A stretch of 15,277 bases of DNA, from positions 1-15,277 of the forward strand of contig JAILIO010000020.1 in the NCBI GenBank assembly GCA_024695225.1. The letters run 5' to 3'. The translations under genes and the position numbers were made by a program. The DNA comes from Lachnospiraceae bacterium (lineage in GTDB: Bacteria > Bacillota > Clostridia > Lachnospirales > Lachnospiraceae). This document shows, in pieces, positions 7,691 to 14,420 of the stretch; position 1 is the stretch's first letter; the number at the start of each line of letters is the position of its first letter. The notes under the pieces were generated by a model. It was not told the origin of the DNA and did no database searches. It saw only the letters and a list, made by a program, of their open reading frames with translations.

Positions 7691-8566
7691 ATGGGAAAGA
7701 ATCAATACAATACTTCTGAAGAGCCTGAAAATACAACTACTGTTCACATCAGGAGAGCGGTGGCCTATGTGGTTCTGGTGCTGGTGTCCATCATGTGCCT
7801 GTTCTGGTTTTACATCCTGTTCATAAACGCCACCAGGTCAAACGGTGAGCTTGGACGTGGATTCACCCTTCTTCCCAGCTCTTATCTCGGGGAGAATATG
7901 CACAATATATTCACCGGTACCATCCCCGTTGTGAGAGGCATGCTCAACTCCTTTACGGTGGCTGCCCTTTCGGCTCTGCTCAGCACTTATTTTTCCACCA
8001 TGACTGCCTACTCCATCCAGATATATGATTTCAAGGGGAAGAAGGCCATATTTGCATTCATCCTGGCCATAATGATGATACCCACACAGGTGACAGCCCT
8101 CGGTTTCGTAAACCTGGTAAACGGCATGGGTCTTGAGGACAACTTCATCCCCCTGATCGTGCCTTCAATAGCGGCTCCCATCACCTTCTTCTACATGAAG
8201 CAGTATATGGAATCAAATCTTCCCGTGTCCCTTATAGAGGCCGCCAGGATTGACGGCGCAACGGAGCTCAGGATATTCAACACCATCGCGGTGCCCCTTA
8301 TGAAACCTGCCATCGCAGTCCAGGCTATATTTACCTTCGTGGCCAGCTGGAACAATTACTTCATCCCGTCCCTTGTACTGCACAAGGACAATATGAAGAC
8401 CCTGCCCATCCAGATAGCACAGCTGAGATCTGCTGACTGGCTCAAGTTTGACATGGGCCAGGTCTACGCCATGATCGCATTCTCCATCTTCCCGGTGATC
8501 ATCGTCTATCTCATCCTGTCCAAGAACATTGTGGGCGGACTTACAGCCGGCGGTGTGAAGGAGTGA
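7691..8566 (+). CDS. Sugar ABC transporter permease (MalG/UgpE/AraQ type)
   Basis: This is the second membrane subunit of the importer, 291 residues from ATG 7691. It has a soluble N-terminus of about 20 residues, about six transmembrane segments, and the EAA loop IEAARIDGATELRIF with EAA at 183-185. The start is a choice: GTG 7682 and ATG 7685 overlap the preceding stop codon, but ATG 7691 is best placed behind GAGGTG (7679-7684, 6 bases away). It pairs with the upstream permease to form the channel. The next gene follows after 106 bases without a recognisable terminator. Confidence 0.92.
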   Translation: MGKNQYNTSEEPENTTTVHIRRAVAYVVLVLVSIMCLFWFYILFINATRSNGELGRGFTLLPSSYLGENMHNIFTGTIPVVRGMLNSFTVAALSALLSTYFSTMTAYSIQIYDFKGKKAIFAFILAIMMIPTQVTALGFVNLVNGMGLEDNFIPLIVPSIAAPITFFYMKQYMESNLPVSLIEAARIDGATELRIFNTIAVPLMKPAIAVQAIFTFVASWNNYFIPSLVLHKDNMKTLPIQIAQLRSADWLKFDMGQVYAMIAFSIFPVIIVYLILSKNIVGGLTAGGVKE

Positions 8567-8672
8567 TCAGCCCGAAGATCATGGAAAGCCGGAATACAGG
8601 CGATCCGGGCGCGGGTGTCCAGAGTGGGCGCAGAAGGGCGATCTGCCTTGGTACCCCGGAAAGGGAGGACCT

Positions 8673-10955
8673 TTGGAACTGAACAGGGACCGCATATTTA
8701 AAAGACTCAGAGCGGATCGGAGGGAGGAACCCTCCGGTGCGCTCTTTTCAGCATATGAAGAGGTGGAAGAGCGGATCCTCTCCCTGGCAGAACCCCGCTA
8801 TATCTTTCAGTTCCCGGGGGAGAAGGGAACGCCAGGGCTCAGGGCAACGGGCCCCGGGGAGACAGAGGGAGAGTATCGCGGAGGAAAGAGTGCGGGTGAC
8901 AGCAGAGAACCCGGGCTCAGGGAAGACAGGTCCTGCGGGAGCGACAGACGGTATCCACAGGAGATGTTTTCGGGTTATAATGCCATATATGAGGTGCTGA
9001 CTTTGGGAAATGAAGCCTGCAGCCTCAGCTCCGGATACTTTGAAAAAGGCGAATACACAAAAGGACTGCTGGCGGATGCCGCTTTGGACGAGCTTTTATT
9101 TGCGCTGGAGAGGGAAGCGGCAGGGAAACTTTTCGACCTTTGCAGGGACAGGGGGATCAGGATTGTAAAGACTCTGGAAGCACCCCTGGGATATCCTGTC
9201 AGTTTCAACAGAGAGATAATAAAGATGACCGGCGCGGACACCGACCTTCATATGTCTGTGAACGCAGCAGGGGCGCTGCTCCCTGAAAAGAGCATGTGCT
9301 TTATTCACCTGACCTGCCCGGGAGAGGTAAAGGCTTTTCCGGGTCACGACTGTTCGAAATGCACATTGGAGGATTGCGTGCTCAGAGACACACAATTTTA
9401 CACACTTACCATAAGGGATGAACTGGGGAGGATACGGGGCCGGGTCCCCTGCAGGGACACTGTCTCCACCGCCCTCAGGGAAAACGGCTGCGCGATCCAC
9501 ATGCCCTGCGGTGGCTGCGGGAGATGTGGCAAATGCAGGATATTATTTACGGAAGGCGCGCCTTCGCCCTCGGAGAGCGATCTGCTCTATCTGTCAAAGC
9601 AGGAGATCCGCATGGGCTACAGGCTTGCCTGCACTTCGAGGCTCACATCCGACGCCGCAATCCGCCTGCCATCCTTTGACGAAAGCAGGATGTATGCGGT
9701 GGCCGGGAACTCCGGGGAAAATGAAGGCATCCTGCTCTCAGATGTGAACGCCCATCACGGCAGCAGGCTTGCCATAGATATCGGCACCACCACCATAGCG
9801 GAGGCGCTGATCCTGGGGGACAGTGAGGAGGTCGTGTACGGAACTGCCCTGAACCGGAGCAGGATATACGGGGCTGATGTGCTCTCCAGGGTGAGTGCCT
9901 GGGAGGGAGGACACCGGGATGAGATATACAATATGCTCAGGGAAGATGTGGAGGAACTGGCGGCAGAGCTTATAGAGACTGCGGGCTGCAGGAAGCCGCT
10001 GACAGCTGTGATCTCCGCAAACACCGCCATGCAGCATATGTTTGAAGGGGAGTCCTGCCGGGGGCTTATGGCTTATCCCTTTGATGCGGGGGATATAGGC
10101 ATAAGGGAGATCGATACCTGCAAAGGAGCCCTTGAAGGGGTGCCTGTGGTCATGCTCCCGGGAGTGTCCGCTTTTGTGGGGGCGGATATCGTGTCGGGAC
10201 TTTACTGCATCCTGGAGGGACCCGTAACAGGAGATGAGAAAGCAGTATTCATAGATGTGGGCACCAATGCGGAGATGGCTGTTCTGAGAAACGGCAGGCT
10301 GTATGTGACATCCGCTGCCGCAGGCCCTGCCTTCGAGGGGGGAGAGATCTCCTGGGGGATGGGCAGCATCCCCGGAGCCATATGCAGGGTGGAAGCAGAT
10401 GCCGACGGGAAACCGGTTTACAGCACCATATCAGATGAGAAGCCCATGGGCATATGCGGCACCGGGCTCATAGATATCCTCGGGTATTTGAGCGACAGCG
10501 GGATCCTTGCAGACGGCTTTGCGCTCCCCGTGGAATATGCTGCAAACGGATATCCAGTGGCCGCTGCTCCGGACGGGAGGATGATCACTGTAACCCAAAA
10601 GGATATAGAGGCCCTGAGACTTGCCATATCCGCAGTCAGGACCGGGCTTGAGATACTCTTAAAAAGGACCGGTGACAGGGATTTTTCGGGGTATAAGGCC
10701 TATGTGGCAGGAGGCTTCGGCACTGGACTCAGAGAGGAAAGCGCTCTGTCCTCAGGACTGTTGCCCGGGGAACTGAAGGGCAGTATAAAGGCTTTGGGAA
10801 ACGCCTCTCTCGCCGGGGCACTTAAGTATCTCACAGATGAGGACAGCGAAGTGATGAGAAAGCTGGCCTCCTCTGCGGAACCTGTGGAACTGGCGTCTGA
10901 GCCCGAATTTAACGAGATATTTGTGCGAAACCTGATGCCCGGCGATCTGACCTGA
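8673..10955 (+). CDS. RACo-like ASKHA ferredoxin protein with MetH-activation-like N-terminal region (DUF4445 type)
   Basis: Proteins of this family (RACo/RamA) use ATP to drive low-potential electrons onto inactive Co(II) corrinoid of B12-dependent methyltransferases. The order here is: about 1-48, a start resembling MetH-activation-like proteins; 49-97, a Gly/Arg/Glu-rich low-complexity insert; about 98-236, a region like the methionine-synthase activation domain, with NAAGALLPEKS (197-207) and the cysteine cluster C227/C230/C235; about 241-330, a 2Fe-2S domain with C279-x5-C285-x2-C288 and C320 as expected ligands; about 365-760, the ASKHA ATPase with LAIDIGTTTIAEA (366-378), FIDVGTNAE (526-534), GICGTGLIDI (593-602) and AYVAGGFGTGL (676-686). 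The start is TTG 8673, behind GGGAGG (8663-8668); there is no other usable in-frame start until Met98. No methyltransferase or corrinoid protein gene is nearby, so its partner is unknown. Domains are clear; exact role is inferred from the family. Confidence 0.85.
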   Translation: MELNRDRIFKRLRADRREEPSGALFSAYEEVEERILSLAEPRYIFQFPGEKGTPGLRATGPGETEGEYRGGKSAGDSREPGLREDRSCGSDRRYPQEMFSGYNAIYEVLTLGNEACSLSSGYFEKGEYTKGLLADAALDELLFALEREAAGKLFDLCRDRGIRIVKTLEAPLGYPVSFNREIIKMTGADTDLHMSVNAAGALLPEKSMCFIHLTCPGEVKAFPGHDCSKCTLEDCVLRDTQFYTLTIRDELGRIRGRVPCRDTVSTALRENGCAIHMPCGGCGRCGKCRILFTEGAPSPSESDLLYLSKQEIRMGYRLACTSRLTSDAAIRLPSFDESRMYAVAGNSGENEGILLSDVNAHHGSRLAIDIGTTTIAEALILGDSEEVVYGTALNRSRIYGADVLSRVSAWEGGHRDEIYNMLREDVEELAAELIETAGCRKPLTAVISANTAMQHMFEGESCRGLMAYPFDAGDIGIREIDTCKGALEGVPVVMLPGVSAFVGADIVSGLYCILEGPVTGDEKAVFIDVGTNAEMAVLRNGRLYVTSAAAGPAFEGGEISWGMGSIPGAICRVEADADGKPVYSTISDEKPMGICGTGLIDILGYLSDSGILADGFALPVEYAANGYPVAAAPDGRMITVTQKDIEALRLAISAVRTGLEILLKRTGDRDFSGYKAYVAGGFGTGLREESALSSGLLPGELKGSIKALGNASLAGALKYLTDEDSEVMRKLASSAEPVELASEPEFNEIFVRNLMPGDLT
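8814..8963 (+). repeat. Low-complexity insert inside the RACo-like gene with a 78-base in-frame repeat
   Basis: This purine- and G-rich stretch encodes residues about 48-97 and carries the direct repeat GGGCTCAGGG at 8835-8844 and 8913-8922, exactly 78 bases (26 codons) apart, giving PGLR twice. Its composition resembles the non-coding spacers of this window more than the flanking coding sequence, suggesting a recently expanded or inserted disordered linker. Confidence 0.5.
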
Positions 10956-10983
10956 TCTGATCTTCTGAAACGGTGTTCCGCGA

Positions 10984-11013
10984 TTGACCGAAACTGATTG
11001 GATGGATTATAAT
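10984..11013 (+). promoter_or_regulatory. Near-consensus promoter of the TPR lipoprotein gene
   Basis: TTGACC (10984-10989) and a perfect TATAAT (11008-11013) are separated by 18 bases. Transcription should begin around 11020-11021, only 3-4 bases before the ATG at 11024. Confidence 0.7.
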
Positions 11014-11023
11014 TACAAAGATT

Positions 11024-12094
11024 ATGTCATGTTTCGGCGGTGTCAAAAAAATACTCAGGTTTGCGGCCGTAACTGCGGCTCTTTTGTCCTGCGTATTTAT
11101 CACTGCATGCGGCTCCCGCTCCGGCAATACTGAAGCCGGGATGCTGGCCATAGAAGACGGGGACTACGAAGGGGCTCTGGTGCTGTTTTCCCAGGCCCGG
11201 GACAACAAAGAAAATGAACGCCTGATCCTGAGGGGTGAAGGCATCGCCCATATGGGGCAGTCGGATTACGCCGGCGCCATTGAATCCTTTGTGTCCGCTC
11301 TTCAGTTAAACCACTATCTCCCCGAGGATATGGATTATGATATCAACTATTACCTGGCTTGCAGCTATATGAAAAACGGTGAGCCGGACAAGGCTATAAA
11401 TGTTTACAACGCCATTATTTCCCTGCATCCCGGTGACGAGGATGCCTACTACCAGAGAGGCATAGTGGAGCTGCAACAGGAAAATGCCGACGCTGCCATC
11501 GCGGATTTCAGCAAGGCCCTCAGTCTGGATCCGTCTGATTATGACAGGGCCATCGGCGTGTATGAAGCTCTGGCGGATGCCGGACGGGAAGAAGACGGGG
11601 CCCTGGTCCTCCAGTCCCTTTTGGAAAAAGGCGGGCGGGGGATGTCGGATTACGACCTTGGGCGTATTTATTATTGTATGGGCAATACCGCCGATGCCAG
11701 AGAGTCTCTGGAGAGAGCCATGAAGAGCAACAGGAATACAGACACGGTGCTGGCTCTGGGGCGGGTTTACATGGCGGACGGGGACTATGCCTATGCCATA
11801 TCAATGTTTGAAAGTTATCTCAAGGATTTCCCCCAGTGTGCGGCGGTCTACAACGAGATGGGGCTGTGCGAACTGGAAAGGGACAATCCCAAAGCCGCTC
11901 TTCAGGATTTTCAGGCGGGGATCGCATCCGAAGAGTCAAAGGGGATGCTCCAGACCTTGAAATTCAACGAGATATGCGCTTACGAAAGGTCCGGGGATTT
12001 CGCTGCGGCAAGGGACAAGGCGGCGGAATATGTGAGCATATGGCCTGATGACGCGGTGGGGATGAAGGAATATGCATTTTTGAGCACCAGATAG
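11024..12094 (+). CDS. TPR-repeat lipoprotein
   Basis: This 356-residue protein is probably anchored on the outer face of the membrane and acts as a protein-binding scaffold. The N-terminus has a basic, hydrophobic signal peptide with lipobox ITAC ending at Cys29. From about residue 37 to the end it consists of roughly eight helix-pair TPR units, with typical patterns such as GDYEGALVLFSQA, YYQRGIVELQQENADAAIADF and GRVYMADGDYAYAISMFE. The ATG at 11024 has no Shine-Dalgarno sequence; the -10 box ends only 10 bases upstream, and no later in-frame ATG or GTG precedes the signal peptide. A leaderless transcript is therefore the simplest reading. No enzyme domain is visible and the partner is unknown. 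It sits between the corrinoid-activator-like gene and pyrF without obvious functional connection. Confidence 0.85.
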   Translation: MSCFGGVKKILRFAAVTAALLSCVFITACGSRSGNTEAGMLAIEDGDYEGALVLFSQARDNKENERLILRGEGIAHMGQSDYAGAIESFVSALQLNHYLPEDMDYDINYYLACSYMKNGEPDKAINVYNAIISLHPGDEDAYYQRGIVELQQENADAAIADFSKALSLDPSDYDRAIGVYEALADAGREEDGALVLQSLLEKGGRGMSDYDLGRIYYCMGNTADARESLERAMKSNRNTDTVLALGRVYMADGDYAYAISMFESYLKDFPQCAAVYNEMGLCELERDNPKAALQDFQAGIASEESKGMLQTLKFNEICAYERSGDFAAARDKAAEYVSIWPDDAVGMKEYAFLSTR

Positions 12095-12126
12095 AACGGT
12101 GCCGGGGGAGGATATACTGTGGGTGT

Positions 12127-12154
12127 CCGGATGTGGGGATCTCGGAACATCCGG
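12127..12154. repeat. Inverted repeat (hairpin) in repeat unit 1
   Basis: CCGGATGT (12127-12134) and ACATCCGG (12147-12154) are perfectly complementary over 8 bases with a 12-base loop. No T-run follows, so it is not an obvious terminator. Confidence 0.5.
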
Positions 12155-12195
12155 TAGCCCGGTATCATGGGATATCCTGTGGCAGTCCGGATGAG

Positions 12196-12240
12196 GGAAG
12201 ATCCTTTGAACAATGATCAGCCCAGATGAGTTGATCTTCC
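12196..12240. repeat. Inverted repeat (large hairpin) in repeat unit 2
   Basis: GGAAGATC (12196-12203) and GATCTTCC (12233-12240) form a perfect 8-base stem around 29 bases, which contain the small palindrome TGATCA (12214-12219). Together with the hairpin at 12127 this gives the spacer notable folding potential. No known pyrimidine regulatory element such as a PyrR-binding loop is recognisable. Confidence 0.45.
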
Positions 12241-12372
12241 TCTGAACACCGGACAGCCCGGATGTGTGGATCCTTTGAACACCGGACAGAGTAAAGCGGG
12301 AATCAGTTGGCCGCCGGGAGTGACCGGCGTTTGCGGGGATCGTATCAGATCCGCGATTTATGGAGGCGCAGA

Positions 12373-13320
12373 ATGATAGAACAGCTTGCTAAGGCAGTGC
12401 AGGAAAAAGGGACCAGTATCGTGGTTGGGCTTGATCCCCAGCTTCAGTTCATCCCGGAATCGCTTAAAAAGGCGGCCATCGAAGACCGCGGGGAGTCGCT
12501 CTTTGCAGTGTCAGATTCTTTTCTCAGGTTCAATCTGGCTATAATCGATGCCGTTTGCGATCTGGTGCCGGCGGTGAAACTGCAGATAGCCATGTACGAA
12601 AGGTTCGGCACCCCGGGGATAGAGGCCTACCGTGTCACCGCGAAATACGCCAAGGAGAAGGGCCTTGTGGTCATAGGAGATGTAAAGAGAAATGATATAG
12701 GTGTGTCGGCGGAGGGCTACGCGGACAGCCATCTGGGGACCGTGAAATTCGGACATACCATACTGTCCGCACTGGAGACGGATATGTGCACCGTGAACCC
12801 TTACCTTGGAAGCGACGGCATAGAGCCCTTCCTGAAGGTTTGCAGGGAGAAAAATAAGGGCATCTTTGTTCTGGTGAAAACCTCCAACCCCTCCAGCGGA
12901 GAATTCCAGGATCTGAAACTGGCCTCGGGGGAAATGCTCTGTGAGAGAGTTGCCGCAAAGGTGAGCGAATGGGGATCCACAGTGATGCACGGAGACTGGT
13001 CCGATGTGGGAGCCGTGGTGGGAGCCACCTACCCTGAATTCGGACGCAGGATGAGAGAACTCATGCCCCGCACCTGGATACTGGTGCCCGGATACGGAGC
13101 TCAGGGCGGAAAGGGAGCTGACCTTGTGCCTTTCTTTGACAAGGACGGGCTTGGAGCCATTGTCAATTCCTCCAGGGGAATAATAGCGGCGTGGAAACAG
13201 GAAGAATACAAAAAGTACGGCGAAGAGCACTTTGAAGAGGCCTCCCGGGCTGCAGTACAGGCCATGAGGGAGGATATAGCAAAAGCCTTAGACGATGCTG
13301 CGGCATCCAGAGTTCACTGA
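12373..13320 (+). CDS. pyrF: Orotidine 5'-phosphate decarboxylase, type 2
   Basis: PyrF converts orotidine 5'-phosphate to UMP, the last step of pyrimidine synthesis. The 315-residue length and motifs fit the longer type 2 subfamily rather than the roughly 230-residue type 1. I see VVGLDPQ (17-23), VKLQIAMYERFG (68-79), the catalytic GDVKRNDIG (102-110, with D103, K105 and D108), TVNPYLGSDGIEPF and the phosphate-binding PGYGAQGG and NSSRGI near the C-terminus. The frame is open further upstream to 12307, but ATG 12373 is the right start: GGAGGC (12362-12367) lies 5 bases before it and the family's N-terminus begins there. pyrE follows after 47 bases, so both terminal steps of UMP synthesis are encoded together. 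Confidence 0.95.
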   Translation: MIEQLAKAVQEKGTSIVVGLDPQLQFIPESLKKAAIEDRGESLFAVSDSFLRFNLAIIDAVCDLVPAVKLQIAMYERFGTPGIEAYRVTAKYAKEKGLVVIGDVKRNDIGVSAEGYADSHLGTVKFGHTILSALETDMCTVNPYLGSDGIEPFLKVCREKNKGIFVLVKTSNPSSGEFQDLKLASGEMLCERVAAKVSEWGSTVMHGDWSDVGAVVGATYPEFGRRMRELMPRTWILVPGYGAQGGKGADLVPFFDKDGLGAIVNSSRGIIAAWKQEEYKKYGEEHFEEASRAAVQAMREDIAKALDDAAASRVH

Positions 13321-13336
13321 AGGATATTTCTTACGG

Positions 13337-13365
13337 ATAACAGAGGGCAGATAAACAGAGGGCAG
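13337..13365 (+). repeat. Tandem duplication carrying the pyrE ribosome binding site
   Basis: ATAACAGAGGGCAG (13337-13350) is followed immediately by ATAAACAGAGGGCAG (13351-13365), a 14/15-base tandem repeat. Each copy contains the Shine-Dalgarno-like GAGGG; only the second is at usable distance from the start at 13368 or 13371. Confidence 0.65.
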
Positions 13366-13367
13366 AG

Positions 13368-14045
13368 ATGATGGAAGGATTACAGGATTACAAGAGGGAG
13401 TTTACGGATTTCATGCTGTCATGCGGAGCGCTCAAGTTCGGGGATTTCACCCTGAAGAGCGGAAGGAAGAGCCCGTTTTTCATGAACGCGGGAGCCTATG
13501 TTACAGGCGGCAGCCTTATGAAGCTTGGAGAGTACTATGCAAAGGCAGCCGAGGATATGTACGGGGATTCCTACGATGTGATCTTCGGACCGGCGTACAA
13601 GGGCATACCCCTTTCAGTGGTCACGGCGGAGGCTGTGAGCCGCATATTCGGCAGGGAGGTCCGCTACTGCTCAAACAGAAAAGAGATAAAAGATCACGGC
13701 GACACCGGGATACTCCTTGGCTCCAAACTGAAGGACGGTGACAGGGTGCTGATCGTGGAGGATGTGACCACCTCCGGAAAATCCATGGAGGAGACGGTGC
13801 CTATCCTGAGAGCTCAGGCAAAAGTTGAGATCACAGGACTGGTGGTGTCTCTGGACAGGTGTGAAAAGGGAATAGATACCGATGAGGCTGCCCTGACCCA
13901 GATATCAAAGAAATACGGGTTCAGGACCGGGGCCATCGTCACCATGAAGGAAGTGACGGAGATCCTCAAGGAGGACGGCAGGCTCACGGATGATATGGTG
14001 TCTGCTCTGGAGAGGTATTACGCCGAATACGGAGCTCTTTCTTGA
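13368..14045 (+). CDS. pyrE: Orotate phosphoribosyltransferase
   Basis: PyrE joins orotate to PRPP to give orotidine 5'-phosphate, the substrate of the neighbouring PyrF. The 225-residue protein has the family layout: FTLKSGRKSPFFMN (27-40), FGPAYKGIPL (73-82) that binds orotate and pyrophosphate, the catalytic loop RKEIKDHGD (104-112), and the PRPP-binding motif VLIVEDVTTSGKS (127-139). Two adjacent ATG codons (13368, 13371) are possible starts, 5 and 8 bases behind GAGGG (13358-13362). The stop codon overlaps the TTG start of the next gene by four bases. Confidence 0.96.
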   Translation: MMEGLQDYKREFTDFMLSCGALKFGDFTLKSGRKSPFFMNAGAYVTGGSLMKLGEYYAKAAEDMYGDSYDVIFGPAYKGIPLSVVTAEAVSRIFGREVRYCSNRKEIKDHGDTGILLGSKLKDGDRVLIVEDVTTSGKSMEETVPILRAQAKVEITGLVVSLDRCEKGIDTDEAALTQISKKYGFRTGAIVTMKEVTEILKEDGRLTDDMVSALERYYAEYGALS

Positions 14046-14341
14046 AAAATATAAAGTATACATCCAAAAACCACCCGGAGAAGGGGGTCATGTCCTCGGC
14101 ATTTGGAGTGATCTCTGTTTCATCACTTATTTACGCAGTGAAAAGAGCCTCGGAACTGTCCGGAAATGTCAGCGGTTCACTGGCCCTTGCCGTGATGCTG
14201 ACCTTCTTCATGGCTGTGGCGGGGCTGGTTCTGGGCATCATGTCGGTGCTGGAACCGGATACATACAAGTTTTTTCCGGTCACCGGGATCGTCCTGTGCT
14301 CCGCAACCATAGTGTCGGTCATAGTCATGATGCTGGCATGA
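14042..14341 (+). CDS. Small membrane protein, DUF6142-like
   Basis: This is a 99-residue protein with a short basic N-terminus and three hydrophobic segments (about 16-32, 46-68 and 78-98), so an integral membrane protein. The arrangement (a basic start, KGVMSSAFGVIS, then LVLGIMS before a short loop and FPVTGIVL) recalls the DUF6142 family of Clostridia, which has no known function; this is from memory of the family pattern. The start is TTG, overlapping the pyrE stop in TTGA, with GGAG (14031-14034) inside pyrE 7 bases upstream. It should therefore be translationally coupled to pyrE. No terminator clearly follows. Confidence 0.7.
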   Translation: MKNIKYTSKNHPEKGVMSSAFGVISVSSLIYAVKRASELSGNVSGSLALAVMLTFFMAVAGLVLGIMSVLEPDTYKFFPVTGIVLCSATIVSVIVMMLA

Positions 14342-14347
14342 CAGATG

Positions 14348-14365
14348 GTTAAAAGTTCATTTAAC
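14348..14365. repeat. Inverted repeat upstream of the purE promoter
   Basis: GTTAAA (14348-14353) and TTTAAC (14360-14365) flank six bases. It lies directly before the -35 box of the purE promoter. It may be a protein site or a weak remnant of a terminator for the preceding gene; no T-run follows. Confidence 0.35.
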
Positions 14366-14394
14366 TTGCTATAGGTTGTAGTTTGTTCTACAAT
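14366..14394 (+). promoter_or_regulatory. Promoter of purE with operator-like inverted repeat
   Basis: TTGCTA (14366-14371) and TACAAT (14389-14394) are spaced by 17 bases, predicting a start of transcription near 14401 and a leader of about 20 bases. The perfect inverted repeat TTGTAG-N6-CTACAA (14376-14393) fills the spacer and overlaps the -10 box, a place where a bound protein would block RNA polymerase. No purine riboswitch is visible, and the leader is too short to hold one. Confidence 0.65.
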
Positions 14395-14420
14395 ATAACA
14401 CAATGTATGGAGGTGTAGAA

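Larger units (their letters stand above)
12111..12289. repeat. Imperfect direct repeats in the spacer before pyrF
   Basis: The 278-base gap 12095-12372 has no ORF of note. GATATACTGTGGGTGTCCGGATG (units at 12111 and 12171, exactly 60 bases apart) recurs with 20 of 23 matches. CCGGATG followed by ATCCTTTGAACA recurs at 12187 and 12258. TGAACACCGGACAG occurs identically at 12243-12256 and 12276-12289. Together these look like three diverged copies of a 60-70 base unit. No promoter is evident, so the region may be transcribed as an untranslated spacer. Confidence 0.6.

Noticed and set aside
6762..8566. Missing ATPase as evidence of a broken transporter
   Set aside because: Sugar importers of this type in Firmicutes commonly use one shared ATPase encoded elsewhere, and both permeases are intact.
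12111..12289. CRISPR array
   Set aside because: Only about three diverged units of unequal spacing, no identical repeats or unique spacers, and no cas genes.
12307..12372. Upstream extension of pyrF by 22 residues
   Set aside because: The extension is Arg-rich and unlike the family, and a good ribosome binding site precedes ATG 12373.
12511..13230. Open frame of 239 codons on the minus strand inside pyrF
   Set aside because: It lies wholly antisense to a clear pyrF with catalytic motifs; its composition follows from pyrF codon use.
14342..14420. Purine riboswitch before purE
   Set aside because: The predicted leader is only about 20 bases and none of the conserved purine-riboswitch words are present.
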